NCBI RefSeq assembly: GCF_002269505.1
Contig: NZ_NQKQ01000021.1
Coordinates: forward strand, 24,275-88,274
Direction of reading: 5' to 3'
DNA from: Pseudomonas fragi
GTDB lineage: Bacteria > Pseudomonadota > Gammaproteobacteria > Pseudomonadales > Pseudomonadaceae
Length of the DNA stretch: 64,000 nt
The position numbers were made by a program, and so were the translations under genes. The notes beneath the pieces are model-generated. The model was not told the DNA's origin. It searched no databases and was given only the letters and a program-made list of their open reading frames with translations. This document shows positions 33,106 through 42,134 of this stretch, piece after piece. Every line of letters starts with the position of its first letter. Position 1 is the first letter of the stretch.

Positions 33106-34452
33106 TTACATCGCCGGGAAATGAATCCGGAACGCCGCACCACCCAATGACGAATCATCCAGGGTCAAGGTGGCGTCATAACTCTCAATGATGTCCTTGA
33201 CCACCGCCAGGCCAATACCCTGCCCCGGATGCTGGCGGTCAAGGCGCTCACCGCGCTGCAAGATGCGCGCACGCTGATCCGGCGGCACGCCCGGACCATC
33301 GTCTTCCACGCACACCTCTATGCCATGAATATTACGGTGCAGGCTGACACGTACCTGGCTCAAACACAGCCGGTAGGCGTTTTCCAGCAGGTTGCCGAGC
33401 AACTCCAGCAAGGCGTTCTGCTCGATCGGCAGATGGCTCAGTTCCGGGATGTCGTAGCTGACCTTGACCCCCTTGTCGCGGTACACCTTGTCCAGCGTGT
33501 TGCACAGGCTCTGCACCACGGGCAGCACTTCGACCTGGTGACGCACCAGCCCGCTCTTGCGCAAGCTGGCACGCTGCAACTGATAGCCGATCTGCTGGTT
33601 CATGCGCTCGATCTGGCTTTGCAGCACCCAGGCCTGTTCACGGTCGGCCGGGCGTTGGGCCATGCTTTCGCTCACGCCCTGCAACACCGCCAGCGGGGTC
33701 TTCAGGCTGTGGGCCAGATCATCAAGGGAATCGCGATAACGCGAACGCTGTTCACGCTCGCTTTGCAGCAAGCGGTTCAACGAGCCGGTCAGGCGCAGCA
33801 GCTCACGCGGGTGTTGCTCGCTGAGGCTCTGGCGCTCGCCGGTTTCGATTTCATCCAGTTCCTGACTCAAACGTCGCAAGGCACGTAACCCCCACGTCAG
33901 ACCAATCCATAGCAATGCCAGCAGCACAATCAAAGCTGCGCCGAACCCCAGATAAAGATTTTCCCGCAGCCCTTCGAGCGTCAGGTTGTACTCGCGCATC
34001 GGCTGCAAGGCGACAAAGCTGAAGGCCGCACTCTTGCCACCGAGCAACTTGACCTCGACGTCATAGACAAAAAACTCTTCGCCGTTGTCTTCGCGAATGC
34101 TCGCAAATTCGTTGCCGCGCCCGTCGTAGCGCGGCTTGTAGTTGATGTTTTCTTCTTGCGTGGCCCGCGAGCGCCAGACCAGATTGCCGTCGCGGTCATA
34201 GATGTAACCCAGCACACGGCTGTCCGGCAGGTCGAACTGCTCGTCCGGCAACAGCGCCGGCATTTTGAGACGGTTCTTTTCCATCTTTGCCGCTGAAATC
34301 AGCGTGGTCACATCCGACGCCAAACGCTGCTCGATGGCGTCCTTGAGCGCCAGACTGAACGCTCCCTGCATCGCTGGCAGTAACGCCAGCATAAACAACA
34401 CGGCCAACAAGGTTGCCGCCAGCATCAATCGAACGCGAAGCGAACGAATCAT
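33106..34452 (-). CDS. phoQ: Sensor histidine kinase PhoQ
   Basis: A 448-residue inner-membrane kinase. Transmembrane spans near residues 7-30 and 168-190 flank an acidic periplasmic domain of about 135 residues (including IREDNGEEFFVYDVE) of the kind that senses divalent cations and cationic peptides. HAMP follows, then HisKA with the phospho-histidine in DDLAHSLKTPLAVLQG (about 257), then HATPase (VCVEDDGPGVPPDQRARI, GQGIGLAVVKDI). It overlaps phoP by four bases (ATGA). Naming rests on the paired regulator, which is very like P. aeruginosa PhoP. Confidence 0.92.
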   Translation of the reverse strand: MIRSLRVRLMLAATLLAVLFMLALLPAMQGAFSLALKDAIEQRLASDVTTLISAAKMEKNRLKMPALLPDEQFDLPDSRVLGYIYDRDGNLVWRSRATQEENINYKPRYDGRGNEFASIREDNGEEFFVYDVEVKLLGGKSAAFSFVALQPMREYNLTLEGLRENLYLGFGAALIVLLALLWIGLTWGLRALRRLSQELDEIETGERQSLSEQHPRELLRLTGSLNRLLQSEREQRSRYRDSLDDLAHSLKTPLAVLQGVSESMAQRPADREQAWVLQSQIERMNQQIGYQLQRASLRKSGLVRHQVEVLPVVQSLCNTLDKVYRDKGVKVSYDIPELSHLPIEQNALLELLGNLLENAYRLCLSQVRVSLHRNIHGIEVCVEDDGPGVPPDQRARILQRGERLDRQHPGQGIGLAVVKDIIESYDATLTLDDSSLGGAAFRIHFPAM

Positions 34453-35126
34453 CGGCAGCGCTCAGTAAACAAGTACCCCAGGCCGCGCACCGTATCGATT
34501 GGCTTAAAGCCGTTTGCCCCCTCAAGCTTGCGTCGCAGGCGCCCGACCAGCACCTCGATCACATTCGGATCACGCTCCTCGTCATCCGGGTACAGCTGTT
34601 CCATCAATCGGTCCTTGGCCACCACTTGCTGGTGATGGCGCATCAGGTATTCGAGAATCCGGTATTCATAAGCGGTCAGCGCCAGCGGCTCGCCGTCGAG
34701 CACCGCCTGTTTGCGGTTGATATCCAGCACCAGCGCACCGGCCACTATCGTCGGTTGGGTAAAGCCACTGGAGCGGCGCAGCAAGGCGTTAAGCCGCGCA
34801 TCCAGCTCTTCGAACTGGAACGGCTTGACTACATAATCGTCTGCGCCCGCCGCCAGCCCTTCGACCTTGTCTTGCCAATTGCCACGCGCGGTGAGAATCA
34901 GGATCGGAAACGTCTTGCCCCGGGCACGCAACTGGCGAATCAGTTCCAGCCCGCCAAGCCCCGGCAACCCCAGATCGATCATCGCCAGGTCGTGGTTGAA
35001 CTGTTCGGTCTGGTACAAAGCCTCTTCGGCATTGGCGACCGCCTCGACCACATGACCACTTTCTGTCAGACGGGTTTGCAAGTGATGGCGCAGCAACGCC
35101 TCATCTTCAACCACCAGCAATTTCAT
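34449..35126 (-). CDS. phoP: Response regulator PhoP
   Basis: A 225-residue OmpR-type regulator: MKLLVVEDEALLRHHLQTRL, phospho-aspartate in HDLAMIDLGLPGLGGLEL (Asp51 region), DDYVVKPFQFEELDARLNAL, and winged helix LTAYEYRILEYLMRHHQQVV, ending DTVRGLGYLFTERCR. This agrees closely with P. aeruginosa PhoP as I remember it. GGGAGAG precedes ATG 35126. A PhoP-box-like direct repeat lies upstream, suggesting autoregulation. Unlike P. aeruginosa, no oprH precedes it. Confidence 0.94.
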   Translation of the reverse strand: MKLLVVEDEALLRHHLQTRLTESGHVVEAVANAEEALYQTEQFNHDLAMIDLGLPGLGGLELIRQLRARGKTFPILILTARGNWQDKVEGLAAGADDYVVKPFQFEELDARLNALLRRSSGFTQPTIVAGALVLDINRKQAVLDGEPLALTAYEYRILEYLMRHHQQVVAKDRLMEQLYPDDEERDPNVIEVLVGRLRRKLEGANGFKPIDTVRGLGYLFTERCR

Positions 35127-35203
35127 CGCGCTCTCCCAAGCCAATCCGCGTCTCTAAGGACGTGTGTCCTATACAGCCTAGCTACACAGTAAGTTGTGTG
35201 CCC

Positions 35204-35220
35204 TGAACAGACTCTGAACA
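35204..35220 (-). promoter_or_regulatory. PhoP-box-like direct repeat upstream of phoP
   Basis: The minus strand reads TGTTCAGAGTCTGTTCA: two TGTTCA half-sites separated by exactly five bases, the spacing of PhoP boxes ((T/G)GTTTA-N5-(T/G)GTTTA). It lies about 80 bases before the phoP start and 40 bases before pcpS on the other strand, so it could act on both. Confidence 0.7.
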
Positions 35221-35257
35221 ATTGCACAGCCGGGCCAAGCCCCGGCACAATGCCGGT

Positions 35258-35983
35258 ATGAACCGACTTCCCGCCTTGCCTGCCTGCTGCACGCCATTGC
35301 GCGCCGACTGGCCCTTGCCAGAGGTCCTGCGCGCCAGTGTATGGCTGAGCACTGACTTTATCCCTGCTCAGCTCGAAGTTGACGACTTTGCCCGCTGCAC
35401 CATCGAGATGCCAGCGAGTATTCAACGCTCAGTAGCCAAACGCCAAGCCGAATTTCTGGCCGGGCGCCTGTGTGCCCGTGCAGCCATGCGGCGACTGGAC
35501 GGCACGTGTGCGACCCCAGGCATGGCTGAAGACCGCGCGCCCGTATGGCCAGCCCATATCAGCGGGGCCATTACCCACAGCAAGGGCCGCGCAGCTGCAC
35601 TGGTAGCCCTGAAGAGTGAATGGCAAGGCCTGGGCATCGATCTGGAAACCCTGCTCACCCCCGAACGCGCCCAGCGCCTGGCCAAGGAAATCCTCACCCC
35701 GGATGAGCTTGTGCGTATGGCGGCCGGCCCGGCCGAGCATATCGCGCTGCTGGTCACGCTGACGTTTTCAGTCAAGGAAAGCCTGTTCAAGGCGTTATAT
35801 CCGCTGGTGCAAAAACGCTTCTACTTTGAGCACGCCGAAGTGCTTGACTGGACGCCCGAAGGTCATGTGCGCCTGCGCCTGCTCACCGACCTTTCAAGCG
35901 AATGGCAACACGGCAGCGAACTGGATGCGCAGTTTGCTCTGGTTGACGGGCAATTGCTCAGCGTCGTGGCGATAAAAGCCTGA
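35258..35983 (+). CDS. pcpS: 4'-phosphopantetheinyl transferase PcpS
   Basis: A 241-residue Sfp/EntD-type transferase moving phosphopantetheine from CoA to carrier proteins for fatty acid and siderophore synthesis. Motifs: RQAEFLAGRLCARAAM, ISGAITHSKGRAAALVA, GLGIDLETLLTPERA with the magnesium-binding aspartate, and TFSVKESLFKALYPLV. Start MNRLPALPACCTPLRADWPL fits the family; earlier codons in frame lack support. It is divergent from phoP, and the DctB-type sensor gene begins 34 bases after its stop. Confidence 0.92.
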   Translation: MNRLPALPACCTPLRADWPLPEVLRASVWLSTDFIPAQLEVDDFARCTIEMPASIQRSVAKRQAEFLAGRLCARAAMRRLDGTCATPGMAEDRAPVWPAHISGAITHSKGRAAALVALKSEWQGLGIDLETLLTPERAQRLAKEILTPDELVRMAAGPAEHIALLVTLTFSVKESLFKALYPLVQKRFYFEHAEVLDWTPEGHVRLRLLTDLSSEWQHGSELDAQFALVDGQLLSVVAIKA

Positions 35984-36017
35984 CCCCGCTGGCCGTTGGC
36001 CGCTTGATACGCCTGCC

Positions 36018-37811
36018 ATGCTATCGTTCGCCCCCCTGTTTGAGCGGTTTGCCAGCATGCCTGTGACATCTCGCGCCCTGCGTATGGCGCTGTATTGCCT
36101 GTTGATCCTGGCCGGCGCGGCTCTGGCTGGCGGCTGGGCGATGCGCCAGGCCGAACGGCATGCCCTTGAAGAAAGCGCCAGGCGCGGGCCCGAGCAACTG
36201 AGCCTGTATGCCAACTCGCTGCACACCCTGATCGAACGCTACCGCGCGCTGCCCGCCGTACTGGCGCTGGACCCCGAACTGGTAACCGCCCTGGGCGGCC
36301 CCATGACGGCCCCCGTGCAGGCGGCGCTGAACCACAAACTTGAACGCATCAACGGCGCCGCGCAGTCCTCTACCCTGGAGCTGCTCGACAGCACAGGCCT
36401 GGCAGTGGCCGCCAGCAACTGGAACACCTCCAACAGCTACGTTGGCCACAACTATGCCTTCAGGCCCTATTTCAGCCAGACCCGCAACAAGGGCAGTGGC
36501 AGCTTTTATGCCGTGGGCGTGACCAGCGGGATTCCGGGGTATTTTCTGTCCAGCGCGGTGCTCGATGCTGAGGGTCGCTTCCTCGGGGCGATGGTGGTCA
36601 AGCTCGAGTTCCCCCAGCTTGAGCGCGAATGGAGCCACGGCAACGACATCCTGCTGGTCAGCGATGCGCGGGGCATCGTGTTTATCGCCAATCAGCCCGG
36701 CTGGCGCTATCGCCTGTTACGGCCGCTGGATGACAGCGACCGCAGCGAAATCAGCGTTACCCGCCAATACCACAATCAACCGCTGACCTTGATGAACACC
36801 CACACCTTGCGCAGCTTCGCTGAAAACAGCTCCCTGACCCGCGTCGATGGCCCGGACGGGCCAGCGGATTATTTGTGGGGCTCTCTGCCACTTAACCCCG
36901 AAGGCTGGACCCTGCACCTGTTGCGGCGCCCGGTAAGTGTTGCCGAAGACATCCGCAATGCAGCTCTGGCGGGGGCAGGCCTGTGGCTGACCGTGGTTTT
37001 TCTGGGCCTGTTTTTGCTTCAGCGCTGGCGCCTGGCACGTTTGCGCCAGCGTAATCGCGAAGAACTTGAACAACTGGTCGAGGCCCGGACCCGGGACTTG
37101 CGAACCGCCCAAGATGGCCTGGTGCAATCAGCCAAACTGGCGGCGCTGGGGCAAATGTCGGCGGCGCTGGCCCATGAAATCAACCAGCCATTGACCGCCC
37201 AGCGCATGCAACTGGCGACCTTGCGCCTGTTGCTCGACCACGGCCGCATCGACGATGCCTATAAAGCCCTGGCGCCACTTGAACAGATGCTTACGCGGAT
37301 GGCTGCCCTCACCGGCCATCTGAAAACCTACGCCCGGCAAAGCCCCAGCGGCCTGCGCGAACGGCTTGATCTGGCGAATGTGGTAGATCAATCGCTACAA
37401 CTGCTGGAGCCACGCCTGAAGGACGAGCAGATCGACCTGCAAGTCAGCCTGCAACGTCCGGCATGGGTACGGGGCGATGCGATTCGCCTGGAGCAGGTGC
37501 TGATCAATCTGCTGCGCAACGCGCTGGATGCCATGCGCGACAAACCGCGCAAGCACCTTGAGATCCGCATCGAAGCCGATCAGCAACTGTGGCGCCTGAC
37601 CGTCACGGACAGCGGGGGCGGAATTGCCGAAGAACATTTGGGTAAAATTTTCGACCCGTTCTTCACCACCAAACCCGTGGGCGACGGACTGGGTTTGGGC
37701 CTGGCGGTGTCCTACGCCATTGTTCACGAAATCGGTGGTCGCCTCACTGCTTGCAACCACGCGGATGGTGCGCAATTCACGCTCACGCTGCCCATCGCAC
37801 AGGAATCTTGA
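36018..37811 (+). CDS. DctB/MifS-type sensor histidine kinase
   Basis: A 597-residue membrane kinase. A first span (residues about 24-42) and a second (about 315-336) enclose a large periplasmic double-Cache-like region with NSYVGHNYAFRPYFSQTRNK, the typical dicarboxylate-sensor motif. A coiled coil leads to HisKA with the phospho-histidine in SAALAHEINQPLTAQR (about 386), then HATPase (DSGGGIAEEHLGKIFDPFFT, GLGLGLAVSYAI). DctB senses C4-dicarboxylates and MifS 2-oxoglutarate; which applies is not decided by the sequence. MPVTSR at 36057 is an alternative start. The partner regulator begins three bases after the stop. Confidence 0.9.
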   Translation: MLSFAPLFERFASMPVTSRALRMALYCLLILAGAALAGGWAMRQAERHALEESARRGPEQLSLYANSLHTLIERYRALPAVLALDPELVTALGGPMTAPVQAALNHKLERINGAAQSSTLELLDSTGLAVAASNWNTSNSYVGHNYAFRPYFSQTRNKGSGSFYAVGVTSGIPGYFLSSAVLDAEGRFLGAMVVKLEFPQLEREWSHGNDILLVSDARGIVFIANQPGWRYRLLRPLDDSDRSEISVTRQYHNQPLTLMNTHTLRSFAENSSLTRVDGPDGPADYLWGSLPLNPEGWTLHLLRRPVSVAEDIRNAALAGAGLWLTVVFLGLFLLQRWRLARLRQRNREELEQLVEARTRDLRTAQDGLVQSAKLAALGQMSAALAHEINQPLTAQRMQLATLRLLLDHGRIDDAYKALAPLEQMLTRMAALTGHLKTYARQSPSGLRERLDLANVVDQSLQLLEPRLKDEQIDLQVSLQRPAWVRGDAIRLEQVLINLLRNALDAMRDKPRKHLEIRIEADQQLWRLTVTDSGGGIAEEHLGKIFDPFFTTKPVGDGLGLGLAVSYAIVHEIGGRLTACNHADGAQFTLTLPIAQES

Positions 37812-37814
37812 AAC

Positions 37815-39149
37815 ATGCTCAATTCGGTGATCGTGGTCGATGACGAGGCCAGTATTCGCAATGCCGTGGAGCAATGGCTAAGCCTGAGCGGCTTTGACGT
37901 GCAGTTGTTCACCTGCGCCGAAGACTGTCTGAACCGGTTGCCTGCGCATTTTGCCGGGGTGATTGTCAGCGATGTGCGCATGCCGGGCATGGGTGGCCTG
38001 GCCCTGCTCAACCGCTTGCAGCAACTGGATGCAGATTTGCCGGTGATTTTGCTGACCGGCCACGGCGATGTGCCCATGGCAGTTGAGGCCATGCGTGAAG
38101 GCGCCTACGATTTTCTGGAAAAGCCCTTCAGCCCCGAAGCCCTGCTCGGCAGCCTGCGCCGCGCGCTGGAAAAACGTCAGTTGATATTGGAAAACCGCCG
38201 TTTGCATGAACAGGCTGGCCTGCGTGAACAGATCGACGGTCGCCTGCTGGGGGTATCGCGCAGCTTGCAAACCTTGCGCCGCCAGGTTCTGGAGCTGGCG
38301 CCGCTGCCGGTCAATGTGTTGATTCGCGGCGAGACCGGCAGCGGCAAGGAGCTGGTCGCCCGCTGCCTGCATGATTTTGGTCCACGTGCCGACAAGCCCT
38401 TCGTAGCCCTTAACTGCTCGGCAATCCCCGAGCAATTGTTTGAAGCCGAGTTGTTTGGCCACGAAAGCGGCGCCTTTACCGGCGCCCAGGGCAAGCGCAT
38501 CGGCAAGCTGGAATACGCCGATGGTGGCACCTTGTTTCTGGATGAAATCGAAAGCATGCCACTGGCCCAGCAAGCCAAACTGTTACGAGTGCTGCAGGAG
38601 CAAAAACTCGAGCGCCTGGGCTCCAACCAGAGTATCAGCGTGAATTTGCGGGTGGTTGCCGCCACCAAACCCGATCTGCTCGAAGAGGCCCGCGCCGGAC
38701 GTTTTCGTGAGGACCTGGCCTATCGCCTGACCGTGGCCGAGTTACGTCTGGCGCCGCTGCGTGAGCGGCGCGAAGATATTGCCTTGCTCTACGACGCCTT
38801 TTCACGCCATGCCGCTGAACGCCTGGGGCGCAGCGCACAAGTACCGAGCGGCCCGCAGCTGTCGCGTTTGCTCAGCCACGCCTGGCCAGGCAACGTACGC
38901 GAGCTGGCCAACGTTGCCGAGCGGGATGTGCTGGGCTTGGGCGAAACAGAACTGCCCGACACCGACGCGGGGCAATCGCTGGTGGCACAACAGGAAGCCT
39001 TCGAAGCGCAGTGCCTGCGCGCAGCGCTGACCCGGCATAAAGGCGATATCAAGGCCGTGCTCAATGAGCTGCAACTGCCGCGGCGTACCCTGAATGAAAA
39101 AATGCAACGCCACGGGTTGGTGCGTGAAACATTTTTGAGTACCGAATAA
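37815..39149 (+). CDS. DctD/MifR-type sigma-54 response regulator
   Basis: A 444-residue NtrC-class activator: receiver (VVDDEASIRNAVEQWL; aspartate in GVIVSDVRMPGMGG), AAA+ domain with Walker A RGETGSGKELVARCLH, the sigma-54 contact loop ESGAFTGAQGKR, Walker B GTLFLDEIESM, and a Fis-type HTH at the end (DIKAVLNELQLPRRTLNEKM). It should oligomerise on upstream sites and open sigma-54 promoters. The 444-residue length and gene pair fit DctD or MifR. Matching candidate sites are present upstream of dctA and of the MHS transporter in this window. Confidence 0.92.
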   Translation: MLNSVIVVDDEASIRNAVEQWLSLSGFDVQLFTCAEDCLNRLPAHFAGVIVSDVRMPGMGGLALLNRLQQLDADLPVILLTGHGDVPMAVEAMREGAYDFLEKPFSPEALLGSLRRALEKRQLILENRRLHEQAGLREQIDGRLLGVSRSLQTLRRQVLELAPLPVNVLIRGETGSGKELVARCLHDFGPRADKPFVALNCSAIPEQLFEAELFGHESGAFTGAQGKRIGKLEYADGGTLFLDEIESMPLAQQAKLLRVLQEQKLERLGSNQSISVNLRVVAATKPDLLEEARAGRFREDLAYRLTVAELRLAPLRERREDIALLYDAFSRHAAERLGRSAQVPSGPQLSRLLSHAWPGNVRELANVAERDVLGLGETELPDTDAGQSLVAQQEAFEAQCLRAALTRHKGDIKAVLNELQLPRRTLNEKMQRHGLVRETFLSTE

Positions 39150-39156
39150 ACCACTC

Positions 39157-39182
39157 CCCCGGCCCTATGGGGAGAGGGCCGA
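39157..39182. repeat. Short inverted repeat after the sigma-54 regulator gene
   Basis: GGCCCTATGGGGAGAGGGCC, flanked by CTCCCCC, sits between convergent genes. It is a short relative of the CCCTCTCCC-type repeats and may terminate transcription. Confidence 0.45.
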
Positions 39183-39199
39183 GAGGTTTTGGGTATGCC

Positions 39200-40717
39200 C
39201 TAGCCCGCCTTGTCCTCCCGCCCGCGCAGTACCTGGTTGGGCATCGCCAGCGCCGCCGCCAGCCCCAGCAACGATACCGCCGCGCTGATACTCAACAAGT
39301 GACGGAAGGTCACCAGCAGCTCTGCCCGCAGGCTTTGCAGCGCCGGGCCCTGAACCGCGCTCAGGCTGTCGAGCAGCACATTGCCCGAACTGCCTTCGCC
39401 AATCAGCGGCTGGCCCATGACCGGTGCCGGTAACGTATCGTGCAGCAATGCCAGCAACAGGGCCGACATCAACGCCACCCCCATCGCTCCGCCCAGCGCG
39501 CGAAACAGGTTGGTGGTACTGGTCGCCACGCCAATGTCGTGCTGTTGAACCGAGTTTTGCGCGCCCACCAGCGACGTCGGAAACTGCATGCCGCTAGCGA
39601 TTCCGCTCAACAGCATAAACACGCCACTCAACAGTTCGGCGCTCGGCGGGCTGAATGCCATGCCGAGAATGGACAACGGCATCAGCACCGCACCGCCCAG
39701 AATCATCGGTTTGTAGCGTCCGGTCACCGAGGTCATGCGCCCGGCGAAGTAGGCGCCTATCGGCAGCCCTATGGCCAGCGGCAGCAGGTGCAAGGCCGCG
39801 CTGTCAGCACCGGCGCCGGTGATGCTTTGATAGCGCAACGGCATCAGTACAATCAGCGAAATGGCCTGGAAACTGGTGAAAAACACTGTGCACCAGCACA
39901 GCACCGCATTGCGGTTGGCAAACAGATGCATGGGCAGCAGCGGCTCTGGCGTGCGTCGTTCATGCCAGACAAACAGTGCCAGGGCGATCAGCGCCACCGC
40001 CAGAAAGCCTGCCACCTGCTGGTCACGCCAGCTTTGGCCTTGGCCGATAAACGTGATACTCAGCAGCAGTGATGTCAGGCCAACGATCATCAGCATCGTG
40101 CCCAGGTAATCAATAATCGGTTTGCGCTGTGGTACGGGCAGCCCTACCAGAGTGCGATGGGAGATCCACCAGGCCGCCAGCCCCAGCGGCAAATTGATCA
40201 AAAACACCCAGCGCCATGACAGGTACTCGGTCATATAGCCGCCCAGCACCGGCCCGGCGACGCTGGCCAGGGCATACATGCTGCTGAAGTAACCCTGATA
40301 GCGGCCGCGTTCGCGTGGTGGCACGACATCGCCAATGATCGCCTGGCTGACCGAAATCATCCCGCCGGCACCAATCCCCTGAATGATCCGCGCCAGTACC
40401 AACTGCTCCATGTTTTGCGCCAGCCCGCAAAACAGCGAGGCCAGGGTAAACAGGCCCATGCCGAACAGCATCAGGCGGCGGCGCCCGTACAGGTCACCCA
40501 GCTTGCCGTAGATCGGCACCGCCACCGTCATGGCCACCATATAGCCGGAAATCACCCAGGCCAGTTGGCTGACATCCTTGAACTGGGCAGAAATGGCGGG
40601 CATGGAGACGGCGACGATGGTCTGATCCAGCGCCCCCAGAAAAATCGCCAGCATCAGGGCGATCAGAATGCTGCGAATGGCCGGTTTGGCCTGGGGAGGC
40701 TGGTTCAGACTGGTCAC
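39200..40717 (-). CDS. DHA2 family (EmrB/QacA) drug efflux transporter
   Basis: A 505-residue membrane protein with about 14 hydrophobic spans. The DHA2 motifs are LGALDQTIVAVSMPAISAQF in span 1, YGKLGDLYGRRRLMLFGMGL after span 2, and RIIQGIGAGGMISVSQAIIG. It should export hydrophobic compounds by proton antiport. There is no EmrA-like adaptor gene beside it, so it probably works without one. Substrate unknown. It is convergent with the sigma-54 regulator gene. Confidence 0.9.
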   Translation of the reverse strand: MTSLNQPPQAKPAIRSILIALMLAIFLGALDQTIVAVSMPAISAQFKDVSQLAWVISGYMVAMTVAVPIYGKLGDLYGRRRLMLFGMGLFTLASLFCGLAQNMEQLVLARIIQGIGAGGMISVSQAIIGDVVPPRERGRYQGYFSSMYALASVAGPVLGGYMTEYLSWRWVFLINLPLGLAAWWISHRTLVGLPVPQRKPIIDYLGTMLMIVGLTSLLLSITFIGQGQSWRDQQVAGFLAVALIALALFVWHERRTPEPLLPMHLFANRNAVLCWCTVFFTSFQAISLIVLMPLRYQSITGAGADSAALHLLPLAIGLPIGAYFAGRMTSVTGRYKPMILGGAVLMPLSILGMAFSPPSAELLSGVFMLLSGIASGMQFPTSLVGAQNSVQQHDIGVATSTTNLFRALGGAMGVALMSALLLALLHDTLPAPVMGQPLIGEGSSGNVLLDSLSAVQGPALQSLRAELLVTFRHLLSISAAVSLLGLAAALAMPNQVLRGREDKAG

Positions 40718-40776
40718 GGGGACACCTGTAGGCGCGGAGCTTGTATCGGATGGCCCTCAGTGTACTCGATAGGATC

Positions 40777-41961
40777 CTATTCGATAGCTTCGTAAGGGAG
40801 CCCGACGTAATTTTCTGCAATGGTGGTACGGCCCGCCTCGGAGTCGACGAAATACGCCAATTCGCTGTCGGCAATGCGCTGGCTGAAACCGTCGCTGTCC
40901 GGGAAGCGGTGCAGCATCGAGGTCATCCACCACGAAAAGCGCTCGGCCTTCCAGATTCGTCGCAGGCACACCTCGGAATAGCGTTCCAGCAAGTCGGTGC
41001 GACCCTCGGTGTAGACCTTGCACAACATATTGAACAGGGTGCTGACATCGCTGGCCGCCAGGTTCAGGCCCTTGGCCCCGGTCGGCGGTACGATATGGGC
41101 GGCATCCCCCAGCAGAAACAGGCGCCCGTACTGCATAGGCTCAACGACAAAACTGCGCAAGGGCGCGATACTTTTTTCGATGGAGGGCCCCGTCACCAAT
41201 CGCTCGGCCAGCGCCTTTGGCAGCCGGGTTTTCAATTCGGCCCAGAAGCGCTGATCAGACCAGTCCTCGACTTTCTCTTCTGCCGGCACCTGCAGGTAAT
41301 AACGGCTACGGCTGGCCGAGCGCTGGCTGCACAGGGCAAAACCACGCTCGTGGCGGGCATACACCAGTTCATCATTCACCGGAGGGGTGTCGGCCAGTAC
41401 CCCGAGCCAGCCGAAGGGATACACGCGTTCGAAAATTTTCAGTACATCACTCGGAATCGACTGGCGCGCCACACCGTGAAAACCATCGCAGCCCGCAATG
41501 TAATCGCAGTCAAGGCGCCAGCTTTCGCCCTCTTTATCGAAGGTGACGTAAGGCGCATCGGTTTTCATGCCGTGGGGCTGGACGTTGCTGGCGCTGTACA
41601 GGGTTTGCGCACCGACAGCTTCGCGGGCGGCCATCAGGTCGCGGGTGACTTCGGTCTGGCCGTAGACCATCACGGTCTTGCCGCCGGTCAGGCCCTTGAG
41701 GTCGATATGCACCTGGCGATCATCCAGTGCCAGCTCAAAACCGGTATGTACCAACCCTTCGGCGTCCATGCGCTGGCTGACACCGGCCTGGCGCAACAGA
41801 TCAACCATGCCCTGCTCCAGCACTCCGGCGCGAATTCGTCCGAGCACGTACTCGCCGGTCTGGCGCTCGATGATGACGTTATCAATCCCGGCGTTGTGCA
41901 GCAGTTGACCGAGCAGCAGCCCTGATGGACCGGCACCGATAATAGCGACTTGAGTTCTCAT
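40777..41961 (-). CDS. pobA: 4-hydroxybenzoate 3-monooxygenase PobA
   Basis: A 394-residue FAD enzyme that hydroxylates 4-hydroxybenzoate to protocatechuate with NADPH. Marks: MRTQVAIIGAGPSGLLLGQL, IRAGVLEQGMVDLLRQAGVS, the second FAD motif FLLGDAAHIVPPTGAKGLNL, and the substrate-binding ASRSRYYLQVP region. Length is exactly that of the P. fluorescens enzyme. AGAGAACAATA precedes the ATG. The divergent AraC-type gene at 42135 is its expected activator. Protocatechuate ring-cleavage genes are not in the window. Confidence 0.97.
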   Translation of the reverse strand: MRTQVAIIGAGPSGLLLGQLLHNAGIDNVIIERQTGEYVLGRIRAGVLEQGMVDLLRQAGVSQRMDAEGLVHTGFELALDDRQVHIDLKGLTGGKTVMVYGQTEVTRDLMAAREAVGAQTLYSASNVQPHGMKTDAPYVTFDKEGESWRLDCDYIAGCDGFHGVARQSIPSDVLKIFERVYPFGWLGVLADTPPVNDELVYARHERGFALCSQRSASRSRYYLQVPAEEKVEDWSDQRFWAELKTRLPKALAERLVTGPSIEKSIAPLRSFVVEPMQYGRLFLLGDAAHIVPPTGAKGLNLAASDVSTLFNMLCKVYTEGRTDLLERYSEVCLRRIWKAERFSWWMTSMLHRFPDSDGFSQRIADSELAYFVDSEAGRTTIAENYVGLPYEAIE

Positions 41962-42134
41962 TATTGTTCTCTCGCGCAGCCTCGACCCCGTGGGGCGAGT
42001 GGGTTCTTATAAGTTTGTGTCTGTATTTTTCGCTTGCGAGATGGGCAATAGAAGGTGATAACCACGCCATTATCGGTACTTTTCGCCAATCGGTGCGATT
42101 ATCGGTTTTCAATAAACACGACAGGCCGGTGGCC

